DNA of 64,000 nt from Tellurirhabdus bombi (GTDB taxonomy: Bacteria; Bacteroidota; Bacteroidia; Cytophagales; Spirosomataceae). Location of the stretch: positions 248,001-312,000 of the forward strand of contig NZ_CP090557.1 of assembly GCF_021484805.1 (NCBI RefSeq). The letters are read 5' to 3'. The notes under the pieces are model-generated. The model was not told the origin of the DNA. It made no database searches and saw only the letters and a program-made list of their open reading frames with translations. Made by a program: the position numbers and the translations under genes. This document shows positions 33,016 to 41,001 of the stretch, in pieces. The first letter of the stretch is position 1; the number at the start of each line of letters is the position of its first letter.

Positions 33016-35088
33016 ATGATAACAGTTCAACAAAAGCTAAGCGTTTGTCTAGTAGCCATTTTATTGACTTTGTGCTTTCCAACGCTAGCCCAGCATCGGC
33101 TGATTGACAGTTTAAAAACGAGCTTGAGGCAGAACATGCCTGACACGGTTCGGGGAGACACCTATTACGACATTGCCAATGCGTTTTACAAACTGAGCCA
33201 GCTTGACTCTGCCCGTTTTTACCTGGAATCCAGTCGTCGTTATTACCGAAAAGGTAATGATCTGGTAGGTTTAGGCGATTATAACACGCTCAGTGGCTCC
33301 ATACGCCGAAGCCAGGGGCTTTTTGACGAAGCAGTCATGCATTACCAATCTGCTTTGATGTATTTCACCAAAAGCAAACGCCCCGCTTCGGTCGCGAAAG
33401 TTTACAGTAATCTGGCCCTGCTTTACAAATCAATGGGCGAGAATCAGCGCGTTCGTGCGCAATTGGAACAAGGAATCGTGTACGTCCGCCAAGCCATTGC
33501 CATTAATGAAGCCTACAATATTCCCCAGCAACTGGTCGGTAACTACATCAATTTGGGCATTATTTACGAAGATTTAAATGAATTTGCACGAGGCAAAGAA
33601 TGCTTCCTTAAAGCGCTGGCCATCAATGACAAGATAAAGGCACGCCCAGAAGAATACACGGTTATTTACAACAATTTGGGCAAAAATCTGAACCAGCAGG
33701 GCCAATATGAACAAGCGATTGCTTACCTCAACAAAGCGCTGGCCCTTAATCTTAAATTCCAGCGAACAACCAGCATCGTCCACAATTACCGAAACCTAAC
33801 TACTTCCTATAGTCAGCTGAAGCAGCCTGAGCTGGCCTTGCAGTATGGCGAAAAGGCGCGCACGCTGGTAGAAGCCAGCAAAGACGCTCCCCTCACCTGC
33901 TCTGTTTACAGAACTTTGGCCCGAACTTACGCCAGTGTGGGTCAGTATGATAAAGCCTATCAGTATCTGGTACGGCAGAAACAGCTTGAAGATTCGCTAA
34001 TGACGCTCGAAAAAACACAGGCTATTGCGCAGTTGGAAGGTCGTTATGAGGTTCAAAAAGCCAATGAATTGGCAAAGATTGCGGCGGCTATGGAGGTAGC
34101 CAAAACCCGTGAGATTGTTCGTCTCGAGACGAGAAAAGCCCGCGAAATTGCCTTTATTCAGGCGGAAGAAAAAGAGAGAACTACCCAAATCAGCGCCCGG
34201 GCCGACGTTGAAAAAACCAAGGCGCTGGCAGAATTGCAGACCAAATACGAAACGCAAAAACGGGTGCGCCAGATTTCGGAGCTAGGACAACAGAACCAGT
34301 TACGCATTCGTCAGATTCAGTACATGGCGGGTGGATTATTGCTCCTGGCTCTTCTTCTGAGCGTCCTGATTTTTCAGTATCGGTTTATTCGACGGGCAAA
34401 TCACCGCCTTGCTGCCCAGAATGCACTGATTACGAGTACAAGTCGCCAGCTAAGCCAGCAATCTGAACAACTGGCGCTGATGATGAAAGAGTTACATCAC
34501 CGGGTTAAGAACAACCTAGCCATTATTTCGAGCTTGCTCAAGCTGCAATCCAATCGGCTAGAAGACGAGAAAGCCCTTCAGGCCGTGCGGGCCGGTCAGC
34601 AGCGCGTCGAAGCGATGTCGTTGATTCACCAGCGGCTCTACCAAACGGATCGCTTGCAAAAAGTAAATATTAAAGATTATCTGTCTGATCTGGCTAATAG
34701 CCTGATGAAGGCTTACGGGTACCCGACAAACGATTTTGACTTATCCATTGAGGTTGATTCGCAGGATATTGACGTAGACATTGCCATGCCACTAGGTTTG
34801 ATTGCGAACGAACTCATTACCAACGCTTTAAAATACGCTTATAGCAGTGACCGACGGCCTTACTTACGCCTCAGCCTGCGCAACCAGAATGGTTTTATTT
34901 TTGAAGTTCAGGACAACGGGCCAGGCGTCACCCTAACCGACTGGCAGAAAAAAGGCCAGCGTTCCTCCTTTGGCAAACGGCTCATCAGCTCTTTGAGCGA
35001 ACAGTTGGATGCTCATTTTGAACTCATCAAGCAAGATGGAACCCTATTCCGTTTGTACATCCCATCCACGTTCCAACAAAGTGCCTGA
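33016..35088 (+). CDS. TPR-containing sensor histidine kinase, HisKA_2 (HRxxN) type
   Basis: A 690-residue paralogue of the divergent neighbour. Signal peptide: SVCLVAILLTLCFPTLAQ. TPR-like helices (about 35-330), then a long charged coiled coil (about 335-430, rich in AELQTKYETQ-type segments), a membrane helix (about 436-456), the dimerisation box ELHHRVKNNLAIISSLLKLQ with the phospho-acceptor H495, and an HATPase domain with NELITNALKYAYSSD, DNGPGV and SSFGKRLISSL. The coiled coil is longer than in its neighbour. No response regulator follows; phosphotransfer would go to a regulator encoded elsewhere. Confidence 0.88.
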   Translation: MITVQQKLSVCLVAILLTLCFPTLAQHRLIDSLKTSLRQNMPDTVRGDTYYDIANAFYKLSQLDSARFYLESSRRYYRKGNDLVGLGDYNTLSGSIRRSQGLFDEAVMHYQSALMYFTKSKRPASVAKVYSNLALLYKSMGENQRVRAQLEQGIVYVRQAIAINEAYNIPQQLVGNYINLGIIYEDLNEFARGKECFLKALAINDKIKARPEEYTVIYNNLGKNLNQQGQYEQAIAYLNKALALNLKFQRTTSIVHNYRNLTTSYSQLKQPELALQYGEKARTLVEASKDAPLTCSVYRTLARTYASVGQYDKAYQYLVRQKQLEDSLMTLEKTQAIAQLEGRYEVQKANELAKIAAAMEVAKTREIVRLETRKAREIAFIQAEEKERTTQISARADVEKTKALAELQTKYETQKRVRQISELGQQNQLRIRQIQYMAGGLLLLALLLSVLIFQYRFIRRANHRLAAQNALITSTSRQLSQQSEQLALMMKELHHRVKNNLAIISSLLKLQSNRLEDEKALQAVRAGQQRVEAMSLIHQRLYQTDRLQKVNIKDYLSDLANSLMKAYGYPTNDFDLSIEVDSQDIDVDIAMPLGLIANELITNALKYAYSSDRRPYLRLSLRNQNGFIFEVQDNGPGVTLTDWQKKGQRSSFGKRLISSLSEQLDAHFELIKQDGTLFRLYIPSTFQQSA

Positions 35089-35328
35089 TCGCTATTACAT
35101 ACGGGGATTTTTAAGTTATTGACCTACAAAAAGCGACTTCCTACCACCGGAGAGCCGGTATTCACATACATTTCTAAGAATCTTTTCACGAAAAGACTTT
35201 AATTCACTTGTTCGTTCAGCCTTTGTCATTGGGCTATCAGTAGCTGCTTCGAACTGGCAGCTCAATTACTCGGCTATCTCTCTGTTGACTCACAATCAGA
35301 CTTTTTAGGTTCAAGATTCTAAGACAAA

Positions 35329-35359
35329 GCCCCTCGGCGCATCGATCGGGGGGCGTTTT
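35329..35359 (+). terminator. Terminator downstream of the plus-strand histidine kinase
   Basis: GCCCCTCG (35329-35336) pairs with CGGGGGGC (35347-35354) with one T-G pair, followed by GTTTT. The distance from the kinase stop is 240 nt. Confidence 0.6.
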
Positions 35360-35398
35360 CTCGAGAAGCAATCTAAATTCGTAACTCCCCAGTCAAAA

Positions 35399-35581
35399 TG
35401 CCCTTATTGTGGTCGGCTTCATTCGTTAGAGCGCGTTCATCGTTCCAACGTTACCAAAAGTTTGTTGTTTTTTGTCCCGAATCGCGCCTATTTGTGCCAG
35501 GCCTGCCGAAAAACCTTTATTCGGTTGGTGAGGCTTAACAAAAAAGGCGGCTCTGGAGCCGCCTTTTTTATCCTTGTTTAG
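35399..35581 (+). pseudogene. Small zinc-ribbon reading frame without a start codon
   Basis: This frame encodes a zinc-ribbon pattern, CPYCGRLHSLERVHRS, then CQACRKTFIRL, about 60 residues in all. Upstream the frame is open for another 90 bases to a TAG, with no ATG, GTG or TTG start, and the frame runs through the terminator hairpin to a TAG at 35579-35581. C-x2-C ... C-x2-C proteins of this kind are common in Cytophagales and some resemble transposase zinc ribbons. It may be a degraded gene or a 5' truncated remnant. Confidence 0.35.
35540..35569. terminator. Bidirectional terminator upstream of the M16 pair's end
   Basis: GGCGGCTC and GAGCCGCC form a perfect palindrome flanked by six A on the left and six T on the right, so it works on both strands. 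On the minus strand it closes the M16 operon. Confidence 0.9.
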
Positions 35582-35584
35582 TGA

Positions 35585-37675
35585 TTAGTTAACTTTAAAG
35601 TCGCTGTCTTTTAAACCTTTGTTCACGTCAACTTTATCGACTATAAGAGACAGTTGCATGGGTCCAAAGCTCTGCTTCAGCGTATGCGGGATTTTTACAC
35701 CGTTCACTTCTTTGTAGTCGCCAATACCAACCACCTGTTCCACTGGGCCTTGCGGTCCGTTCTGGCTCACGACGGACTGTACTTTCAGACCCGTTGTTGC
35801 GTCGTAAAAATCCGACCAGGAAACAGCACCGTCTGCCGATGTGTTGGTGATTTTGTAGGCATCTTTACCATCTACTTTTTCCGTACCGGCCAACGTGCTT
35901 TTCACGCCATTTTCGGCAAAACGCAACTCAGGAAACAAGCCGTTGGTCAGTAGCAATTGCTGGGCTTCTTTGCCTTCCAGAACCTGCGTTTGTCCGCGCA
36001 TCGTTCTGGACGCTTTCTGGCCATCGCTCACCATTTTCATCATTTCCATACCCATTACCGTGGCCGACATGGACGATTTGTTGGGTGCTTTTGCTTTCTG
36101 AACCATGTTCATGGTTCGGCCCTGCACTTCCGTAGTCATGCTGATTGACAGATCGCTAATTTTAGCCAAAGCCTCTTTTCCACCGATGGCTTGGATGTAT
36201 TTATCAATTACCTGCGCAGCAGTCACGCCAGCCGGAGCGGCGGCTTTTGCGGTTGATAATGCGGCTGGCGCTTCTACCCGATTGCCGCTGATGTTATAGT
36301 ACTGTATGTCACCGTATTTTTTCAGCTTCTCGGCAATATCCGACGCTTTGCCAACGGCCAGAATGTATACGTTCTCAGGCTTCACCATACTATTGGCCAC
36401 GGTTTCCACATCTGCATCCGTTACCGCATCAATCTTTTGTAAATATGTGGCAAAGAAATCAGCAGGCAGGTTGTAGCGAGCCGTGTTGATGGCGAAATTG
36501 GCAATGGTCTGCGGATTTTCCAGCGAAAAAATAAAGTTGCCGGCAAAGGCGCTTTTCGTCCGGGCCAGCTCTTCCGACGATGGTTTCGTTGAGCGAATCG
36601 CTTTCAATTCGTTCATGAATTCCGCCACGGAACTATCGGTAACCGCGTTGCGAACGCTCGCCGTAGCCCGGAAACGCCCCACCAACCGGTCACTCGACAG
36701 TGACGAATAGGCTCCGTAGGTGTATCCGTGTTTTTCACGCAGGTTATTAAATAAGCGCGCTTCCCCACCGCCCAGAATATCATTCATCAAACTCGCCTGA
36801 ATCGATTCGGTGGTATAGGGTTTCAGTTGAACCGGATGCTGAATGTGAATGACCGACTGCACGGCACTTGGCTTATCGACAATCACCACTCTGGTTTTTT
36901 CGGGTGCTTTTGGCAACTCATAAGTTGGCTTGGGCACATCGCCGCGCTGCCACTTTGCGAAGTATTTTTCAACCATTGTCCGCGCCTCGGTAGGCGTAAT
37001 GTCACCCACAACGGCTAAATAACCAACATTCGGTCGGTAGTACGTCTGGTAGAACTTCCGGCAGTCTTCGAGCGTAATTCGGTCGATGGTTTCTTCCGTT
37101 TCCAGTTCACCATACGGGTGGTTTTTCCCGTAAGCGAGCTGCGCCCCTACCCGGCTGGCAATCGCGTTGGGATCGTCTTTTGACGAAGCCAGGGCCGACT
37201 TGTTCTGCTTTTTCAGCTTGTCTAATTCCGCCTGGGTAAAGTTCGGATTCAGCAACACATCCGACATCAGCTCCATAAGCTTAGGCAGGTGCTTTTTGAG
37301 CGATGCTGCATAAATTCCGGTTGGCGATGTTGTCAACGTAGCGCCCAGAAAATCGATTTCATCGTCAAGCTGGTCTTTGGTACGAGTTTTTGTTGCCGTG
37401 CGCATCAGATCACCGGCAATGGACACGTAGCCTGCTTTTTCTCCTTCGAGAATCGGCTCATAATCCAGCAGCAGGTTAATGGCTACCCGTGGCAATTTGT
37501 TATTTTGAACCACAAACACTTTCAGGCCGTTTGGCAGCGTGAATGTTTCGGGCGTTCCTACTTTAACGATGGGGGCGGGCGCCTCGGCGGGTAATTTAGA
37601 ACGATCCAGCGTTTGTGCCTGAACGGAAAGTCCCAGAGCGGCCAAGCCCACCGCCAATATATAGTTTGGTTTCAT
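35585..37675 (-). CDS. M16 peptidase family protein lacking the zinc motif, with C-terminal lipoprotein-like domain
   Basis: A 696-residue exported protein (ATG 37675 chosen; signal peptide ends in LSVQAQ). Two M16 lobes occupy about residues 25-450. The HxxEH zinc site of M16 enzymes is missing: the matching place reads GYVSIAGDLMRTAT, so this subunit is not catalytic. Residues from about 480 form a beta-rich domain with QVIDKYIQAIGGKEALAKI and VDGKDAYKI, similar to LolA/outer-membrane lipoprotein-sorting folds. It lies 30 nt behind an M16 protein with an intact zinc site; the pair should form an active/inactive heterodimer as in mitochondrial processing peptidase. Confidence 0.87.
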   Translation of the reverse strand: MKPNYILAVGLAALGLSVQAQTLDRSKLPAEAPAPIVKVGTPETFTLPNGLKVFVVQNNKLPRVAINLLLDYEPILEGEKAGYVSIAGDLMRTATKTRTKDQLDDEIDFLGATLTTSPTGIYAASLKKHLPKLMELMSDVLLNPNFTQAELDKLKKQNKSALASSKDDPNAIASRVGAQLAYGKNHPYGELETEETIDRITLEDCRKFYQTYYRPNVGYLAVVGDITPTEARTMVEKYFAKWQRGDVPKPTYELPKAPEKTRVVIVDKPSAVQSVIHIQHPVQLKPYTTESIQASLMNDILGGGEARLFNNLREKHGYTYGAYSSLSSDRLVGRFRATASVRNAVTDSSVAEFMNELKAIRSTKPSSEELARTKSAFAGNFIFSLENPQTIANFAINTARYNLPADFFATYLQKIDAVTDADVETVANSMVKPENVYILAVGKASDIAEKLKKYGDIQYYNISGNRVEAPAALSTAKAAAPAGVTAAQVIDKYIQAIGGKEALAKISDLSISMTTEVQGRTMNMVQKAKAPNKSSMSATVMGMEMMKMVSDGQKASRTMRGQTQVLEGKEAQQLLLTNGLFPELRFAENGVKSTLAGTEKVDGKDAYKITNTSADGAVSWSDFYDATTGLKVQSVVSQNGPQGPVEQVVGIGDYKEVNGVKIPHTLKQSFGPMQLSLIVDKVDVNKGLKDSDFKVN

Positions 37676-37705
37676 TGCAATCAGTTTCATAAAATACGAA
37701 CTCGG

Positions 37706-39118
37706 TTACTCGCCTTTGTCTTCTTTTTTCGGTTCCATGGTTTTGGGCAGGTAGTATAACGTAACCCGGTTTTCTTTCGTCAGGTATTTGTTGGCTACGC
37801 GACGAAGGTCTTCTTTGGTTACTTTGTTATACCGCTCCAGTTCCGTATTGATCAGATTGGCATCGCCGTAATACATTTTATAGTTTGCCAGACTCTCCGC
37901 AATTCCGGCTACGCGCGAGTTCTGGTTGATGAAGTTATTTTCAATTTGGTTTTTTACCTTCTGAAATTCCTGATCCGTGACAAGCTCTTTCTTGACGCGC
38001 TCCACCTCTTTGTCCATGGCGGACTCCAGGTCTTCGGCTTTCGTGCCCATGCTAGCAATACCAAGGCTGATGAACAAGCCGGAATCTTCCAAAGCCAATG
38101 GGAATACGCCCGTTTGCAGCGCTTTTTGCTGCTTATCCACAATTTCCTTATAGAAACGAGAGCTTTGCCCTTCGGCCAGCAGGGTTTGCAGCACATCAAG
38201 GGCATACGAATCGGGCGTTCCCTGGGCTGGCATGTGATACGCCTGGAATACGCCCGGCAAGCTCACGTTGTCGTATACAATATCCCGGACTTCCTTGCTT
38301 TGCGTTGGTTCTTTTACCGTTGGACGGTAAGGCGTTTTAGGACCGCGCGGAATTTCGTTGAAGTATTTGGCAATCAGCTTTTTAGTATCTTCTACGTTAA
38401 TATCTCCCGCAATCGATAAAATGGCGTTATTGGGGATATAAAATTCTTTGTAGAATCTTCTGAATTCGTCGATCTTGGCCGCATTCAGGTCTTCCATAGA
38501 GCCGATGGGTGCCCATTTATACGGGTGAACCGTATACGACCGTTTCAGGATTTCTGGAAAGAAAGATCCGTAAGGCTGGTTCTCGTAGCGTTGGCGGCGC
38601 TCCTCTTTTACTACTTCCCGCTGCGTATCTACGCCCGTTTGGTCTACTTTGGCATGCAGCAAGCGCTCCGATTCCAGATATAAGCCTAACTCAAGTTTGT
38701 TCGATGGCAGTACTTCATAGTAAAATGTCCGGTCGTTGGAGGTGTTGGCGTTTAGCTGGCCCCCCGCGCTTTTGACAATTTTCATGTAGTCGCCCCGCTT
38801 GATATTGTCAGAACCCTCAAACATCAGGTGCTCGAAAAAGTGCGCAAACCCTGACCGTCCCGGCTGTTCATTCTTAGACCCAACGTGGTACATCATCGTA
38901 ACCGCCACCAGCGGTGTCGTATTATCCTGATGCAGAATCACATGCAAGCCATTTGGCAGATCATATTCTGTAAATTTAATTCGGCCCTGGGTCGTGGAGC
39001 CCGACGGGGCAGCTGTCGCCTTAGGGGCGGGTTTAGGTGCCGGCTTTTTCGGAGTCTGCGCAACCGCCGACCAAAACAGGCACTGGCTTAACGCAACATA
39101 GAGCACGGTTTTTTTCAT
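37706..39118 (-). CDS. M16 zinc peptidase, catalytic subunit
   Basis: A 470-residue exported protease. Signal peptide ends near SAVAQ, followed by a Pro/Lys-rich linker (TPKKPAPKPAPKATAAPS). The inverted zinc motif HFFEH (H93, E96, H97) is intact and the third ligand is a Glu near 172-173 (REVVKEERRQRY). Two lobes of the M16 fold are present (second from about 255). It is first in an operon with the non-catalytic M16 gene; the complex probably degrades peptides in the periplasm. Confidence 0.92.
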   Translation of the reverse strand: MKKTVLYVALSQCLFWSAVAQTPKKPAPKPAPKATAAPSGSTTQGRIKFTEYDLPNGLHVILHQDNTTPLVAVTMMYHVGSKNEQPGRSGFAHFFEHLMFEGSDNIKRGDYMKIVKSAGGQLNANTSNDRTFYYEVLPSNKLELGLYLESERLLHAKVDQTGVDTQREVVKEERRQRYENQPYGSFFPEILKRSYTVHPYKWAPIGSMEDLNAAKIDEFRRFYKEFYIPNNAILSIAGDINVEDTKKLIAKYFNEIPRGPKTPYRPTVKEPTQSKEVRDIVYDNVSLPGVFQAYHMPAQGTPDSYALDVLQTLLAEGQSSRFYKEIVDKQQKALQTGVFPLALEDSGLFISLGIASMGTKAEDLESAMDKEVERVKKELVTDQEFQKVKNQIENNFINQNSRVAGIAESLANYKMYYGDANLINTELERYNKVTKEDLRRVANKYLTKENRVTLYYLPKTMEPKKEDKGE

Positions 39119-39376
39119 ACTGAAGAGGTGATTATGTAGTAGTTATGGAGGTAATCTATCAAAAATAACAGAGCTGATTCAGTATAAAAAGTAGGTATGA
39201 TCCCAATTCCATAAAAGGTTGCATGAAGCGATAGACGGCTAGCCTTATTTATCCGCTTTGCGTTACTTATAGGAGCGCCAATGATCGTATAATCCAGAGA
39301 AGAAAGCGTCAAAAAACGCAGGCAAACTCCTTTTCCAAAATATCTGTTACACCACTAGAAGAAGGTATTTTAAAAG

Positions 39377-39688
39377 ATGATTATCGTTCGGGTTCCGTTT
39401 TTGTGGGTTGAGGGTATGGCGCTTTTTCCGTTGGTTTTGGTGCGGATGCCCGAGCCAAGCGTGATTTTGATTCACCACGAGCGGATTCACCTACGGCAGC
39501 AACTGGAGCTGGGAATTGTTCTTTTTTACCTCTGGTATCTGCTGGAATACCTGATCCGTTACTGGCAATACCGGGATCATTACACCGCCTACCGGAACAT
39601 CTGTTTTGAGCGGGAAGCCTTTGATAACGAGCGCAATTTGACTTATTGGCAGGACCGAAAATGGTATGGTTTCTGGAATTATCTGTAA
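39377..39688 (+). CDS. Small membrane protein with HExxH motif
   Basis: A 103-residue protein of unknown function. It has a hydrophobic N-terminus, the motif HHERIHLRQQLELG (HERIH at residues 34-38), a hydrophobic helix (about 46-60) and FEREAFDNE (78-86), ending in aromatic-rich RKWYGFWNYL. The HExxH plus a downstream Glu-rich segment recalls zincin metallopeptidases such as M48/M56, but the protein is far smaller than those. Similar small proteins are, in my recollection, widespread in Bacteroidota. It stands alone, facing the antiporter gene with 6 nt between the stops. Confidence 0.7.
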   Translation: MIIVRVPFLWVEGMALFPLVLVRMPEPSVILIHHERIHLRQQLELGIVLFYLWYLLEYLIRYWQYRDHYTAYRNICFEREAFDNERNLTYWQDRKWYGFWNYL

Positions 39689-39694
39689 GCTTAG

Positions 39695-40873
39695 TTAATC
39701 CTCTTCCGGTTCTCGATAGCTAATCACGCCCGCCATCATCACCAGAGCCGTAAAGACAATCACCAGGATCAAAATGCCTTCGCGAAAGCCGGTTAGTTTC
39801 ATTTCTGCGGGAATACTCAGGTAAAGTAGCATGGTAATTAACCCACGCGGGGCTACGTAGGCTAACGGCGCCAGATTTCCGCGAATCAGCGAACGCAGGA
39901 TGGCATAGCGTATCCCAAAGACAATCGGTAGCATTAAAAAGCTGACAATGAGCGCGTCTGTGTCAACCAGACTTTCAATATCGGCGGCATAGCCGAAGAG
40001 CAGAAAAAAGAACGTTCGGACAATAAAGGCGCTTTCGGCAGTGAGGTTTTTCAGCTGGTCCAGCTCTTTTTCAAAGAGTTCGTTTTTCAATACGCGGTTC
40101 AACGGCCCACGGATAAACAATTCGGTATTGTTCAGAAACAAGCCAAAAACAAGAATCAGCAGCAGCGACGAAAGGTGGTATATTTTGCCCACTGCGTAGA
40201 CCAGAAAAAGGACCGAGATGATCGGCAGAAACTTGATGTGATGGTTGATTTTACTAATCAGGTAAAGCAGGAAAAAACAGCAGATTAGCGAAATAACCAC
40301 CATAACGGCCGTGTCTTTGGCAAAAGCCATGACCGACCACAACCCACCCGACGTATTGTAAATCAGAAAATTAAAGATCATTACGCCCAGAATATCCGAA
40401 AAGGCTGATTCGTAGACGATAAACTCCCGCCGGATTGGCCGCAGGTTCTTCACACTCGGAATGGCCACCGCACTGCTGACGATGGAAAAGGGCATGGCCG
40501 TTACCAGACATTTAAAGAAAGACTCTTCCAGCAAAATGTAAAACAGGGCACCCAACGCCAGAGAGGTCAGCACAATGGTCGAACTAGCCGCGAAAAAAGC
40601 CCGCCGAATCAACGGGAGCTTTTCACCGGATAGCTCCAGTTCAAGCGCCCCTTCCAGCACAATCAGAATAAGGCCAAGTGTGCCTAAGGTCGATAAAATG
40701 GGACTTAAGTAAGGAATCTGAACATCGAAATAATTGGTCAATTGCCTGACAATCATCCCAGAAGCCAGCAAAAGAATAACGGAGGGCGTTTTATACCGGC
40801 TACTGAGTAAGTCAAACACATACGACAGTAAAACGGACAAGCTCAGTATGATGATTAAATACGAAGTATCCAT
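39695..40873 (-). CDS. Cation:proton antiporter (CPA family)
   Basis: A 392-residue protein with about eleven membrane helices, matching the Na+/H+ exchanger domain. Helices with charged residues (LIVLEGALELELSGEKLP, FIVYESAFSDILGVMIF) hold the typical acidic ion-binding pattern (ESAFSD). There is no C-terminal TrkA/RCK regulatory part. Probable role is Na+ or K+/H+ exchange across the inner membrane; the ion cannot be read from the sequence. Confidence 0.86.
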   Translation of the reverse strand: MDTSYLIIILSLSVLLSYVFDLLSSRYKTPSVILLLASGMIVRQLTNYFDVQIPYLSPILSTLGTLGLILIVLEGALELELSGEKLPLIRRAFFAASSTIVLTSLALGALFYILLEESFFKCLVTAMPFSIVSSAVAIPSVKNLRPIRREFIVYESAFSDILGVMIFNFLIYNTSGGLWSVMAFAKDTAVMVVISLICCFFLLYLISKINHHIKFLPIISVLFLVYAVGKIYHLSSLLLILVFGLFLNNTELFIRGPLNRVLKNELFEKELDQLKNLTAESAFIVRTFFFLLFGYAADIESLVDTDALIVSFLMLPIVFGIRYAILRSLIRGNLAPLAYVAPRGLITMLLYLSIPAEMKLTGFREGILILVIVFTALVMMAGVISYREPEED

Positions 40874-40939
40874 GCAAAACAGGCCGCAAGCGAAACGGCG
40901 GTTTGCAAGTTAACAAATTTCTACTGCGCATAGCCAACG

Positions 40940-40972
40940 GCAAACAAAAAGGTCTGCGTTTCCGCAGACCTT
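40940..40972 (-). terminator. Terminator after the M28 peptidase gene
   Basis: AAGGTCTGCG and CGCAGACCTT form a perfect stem with a four-base loop; on the minus strand TTTTTG follows. Confidence 0.88.
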
Positions 40973-41001
40973 GAAAAGATACCCAATAAAGGAAAATACG
41001 T

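Noticed and set aside
32814-33107. 97-codon frame in the gap between the two kinases
   Set aside because: It overlaps the signal peptide of the second kinase in another frame and is Phe/Leu/Tyr-rich from AT content.
37946-38419. 157-codon plus-strand frame inside the catalytic M16 gene
   Set aside because: It is the antisense shadow of a conserved peptidase.
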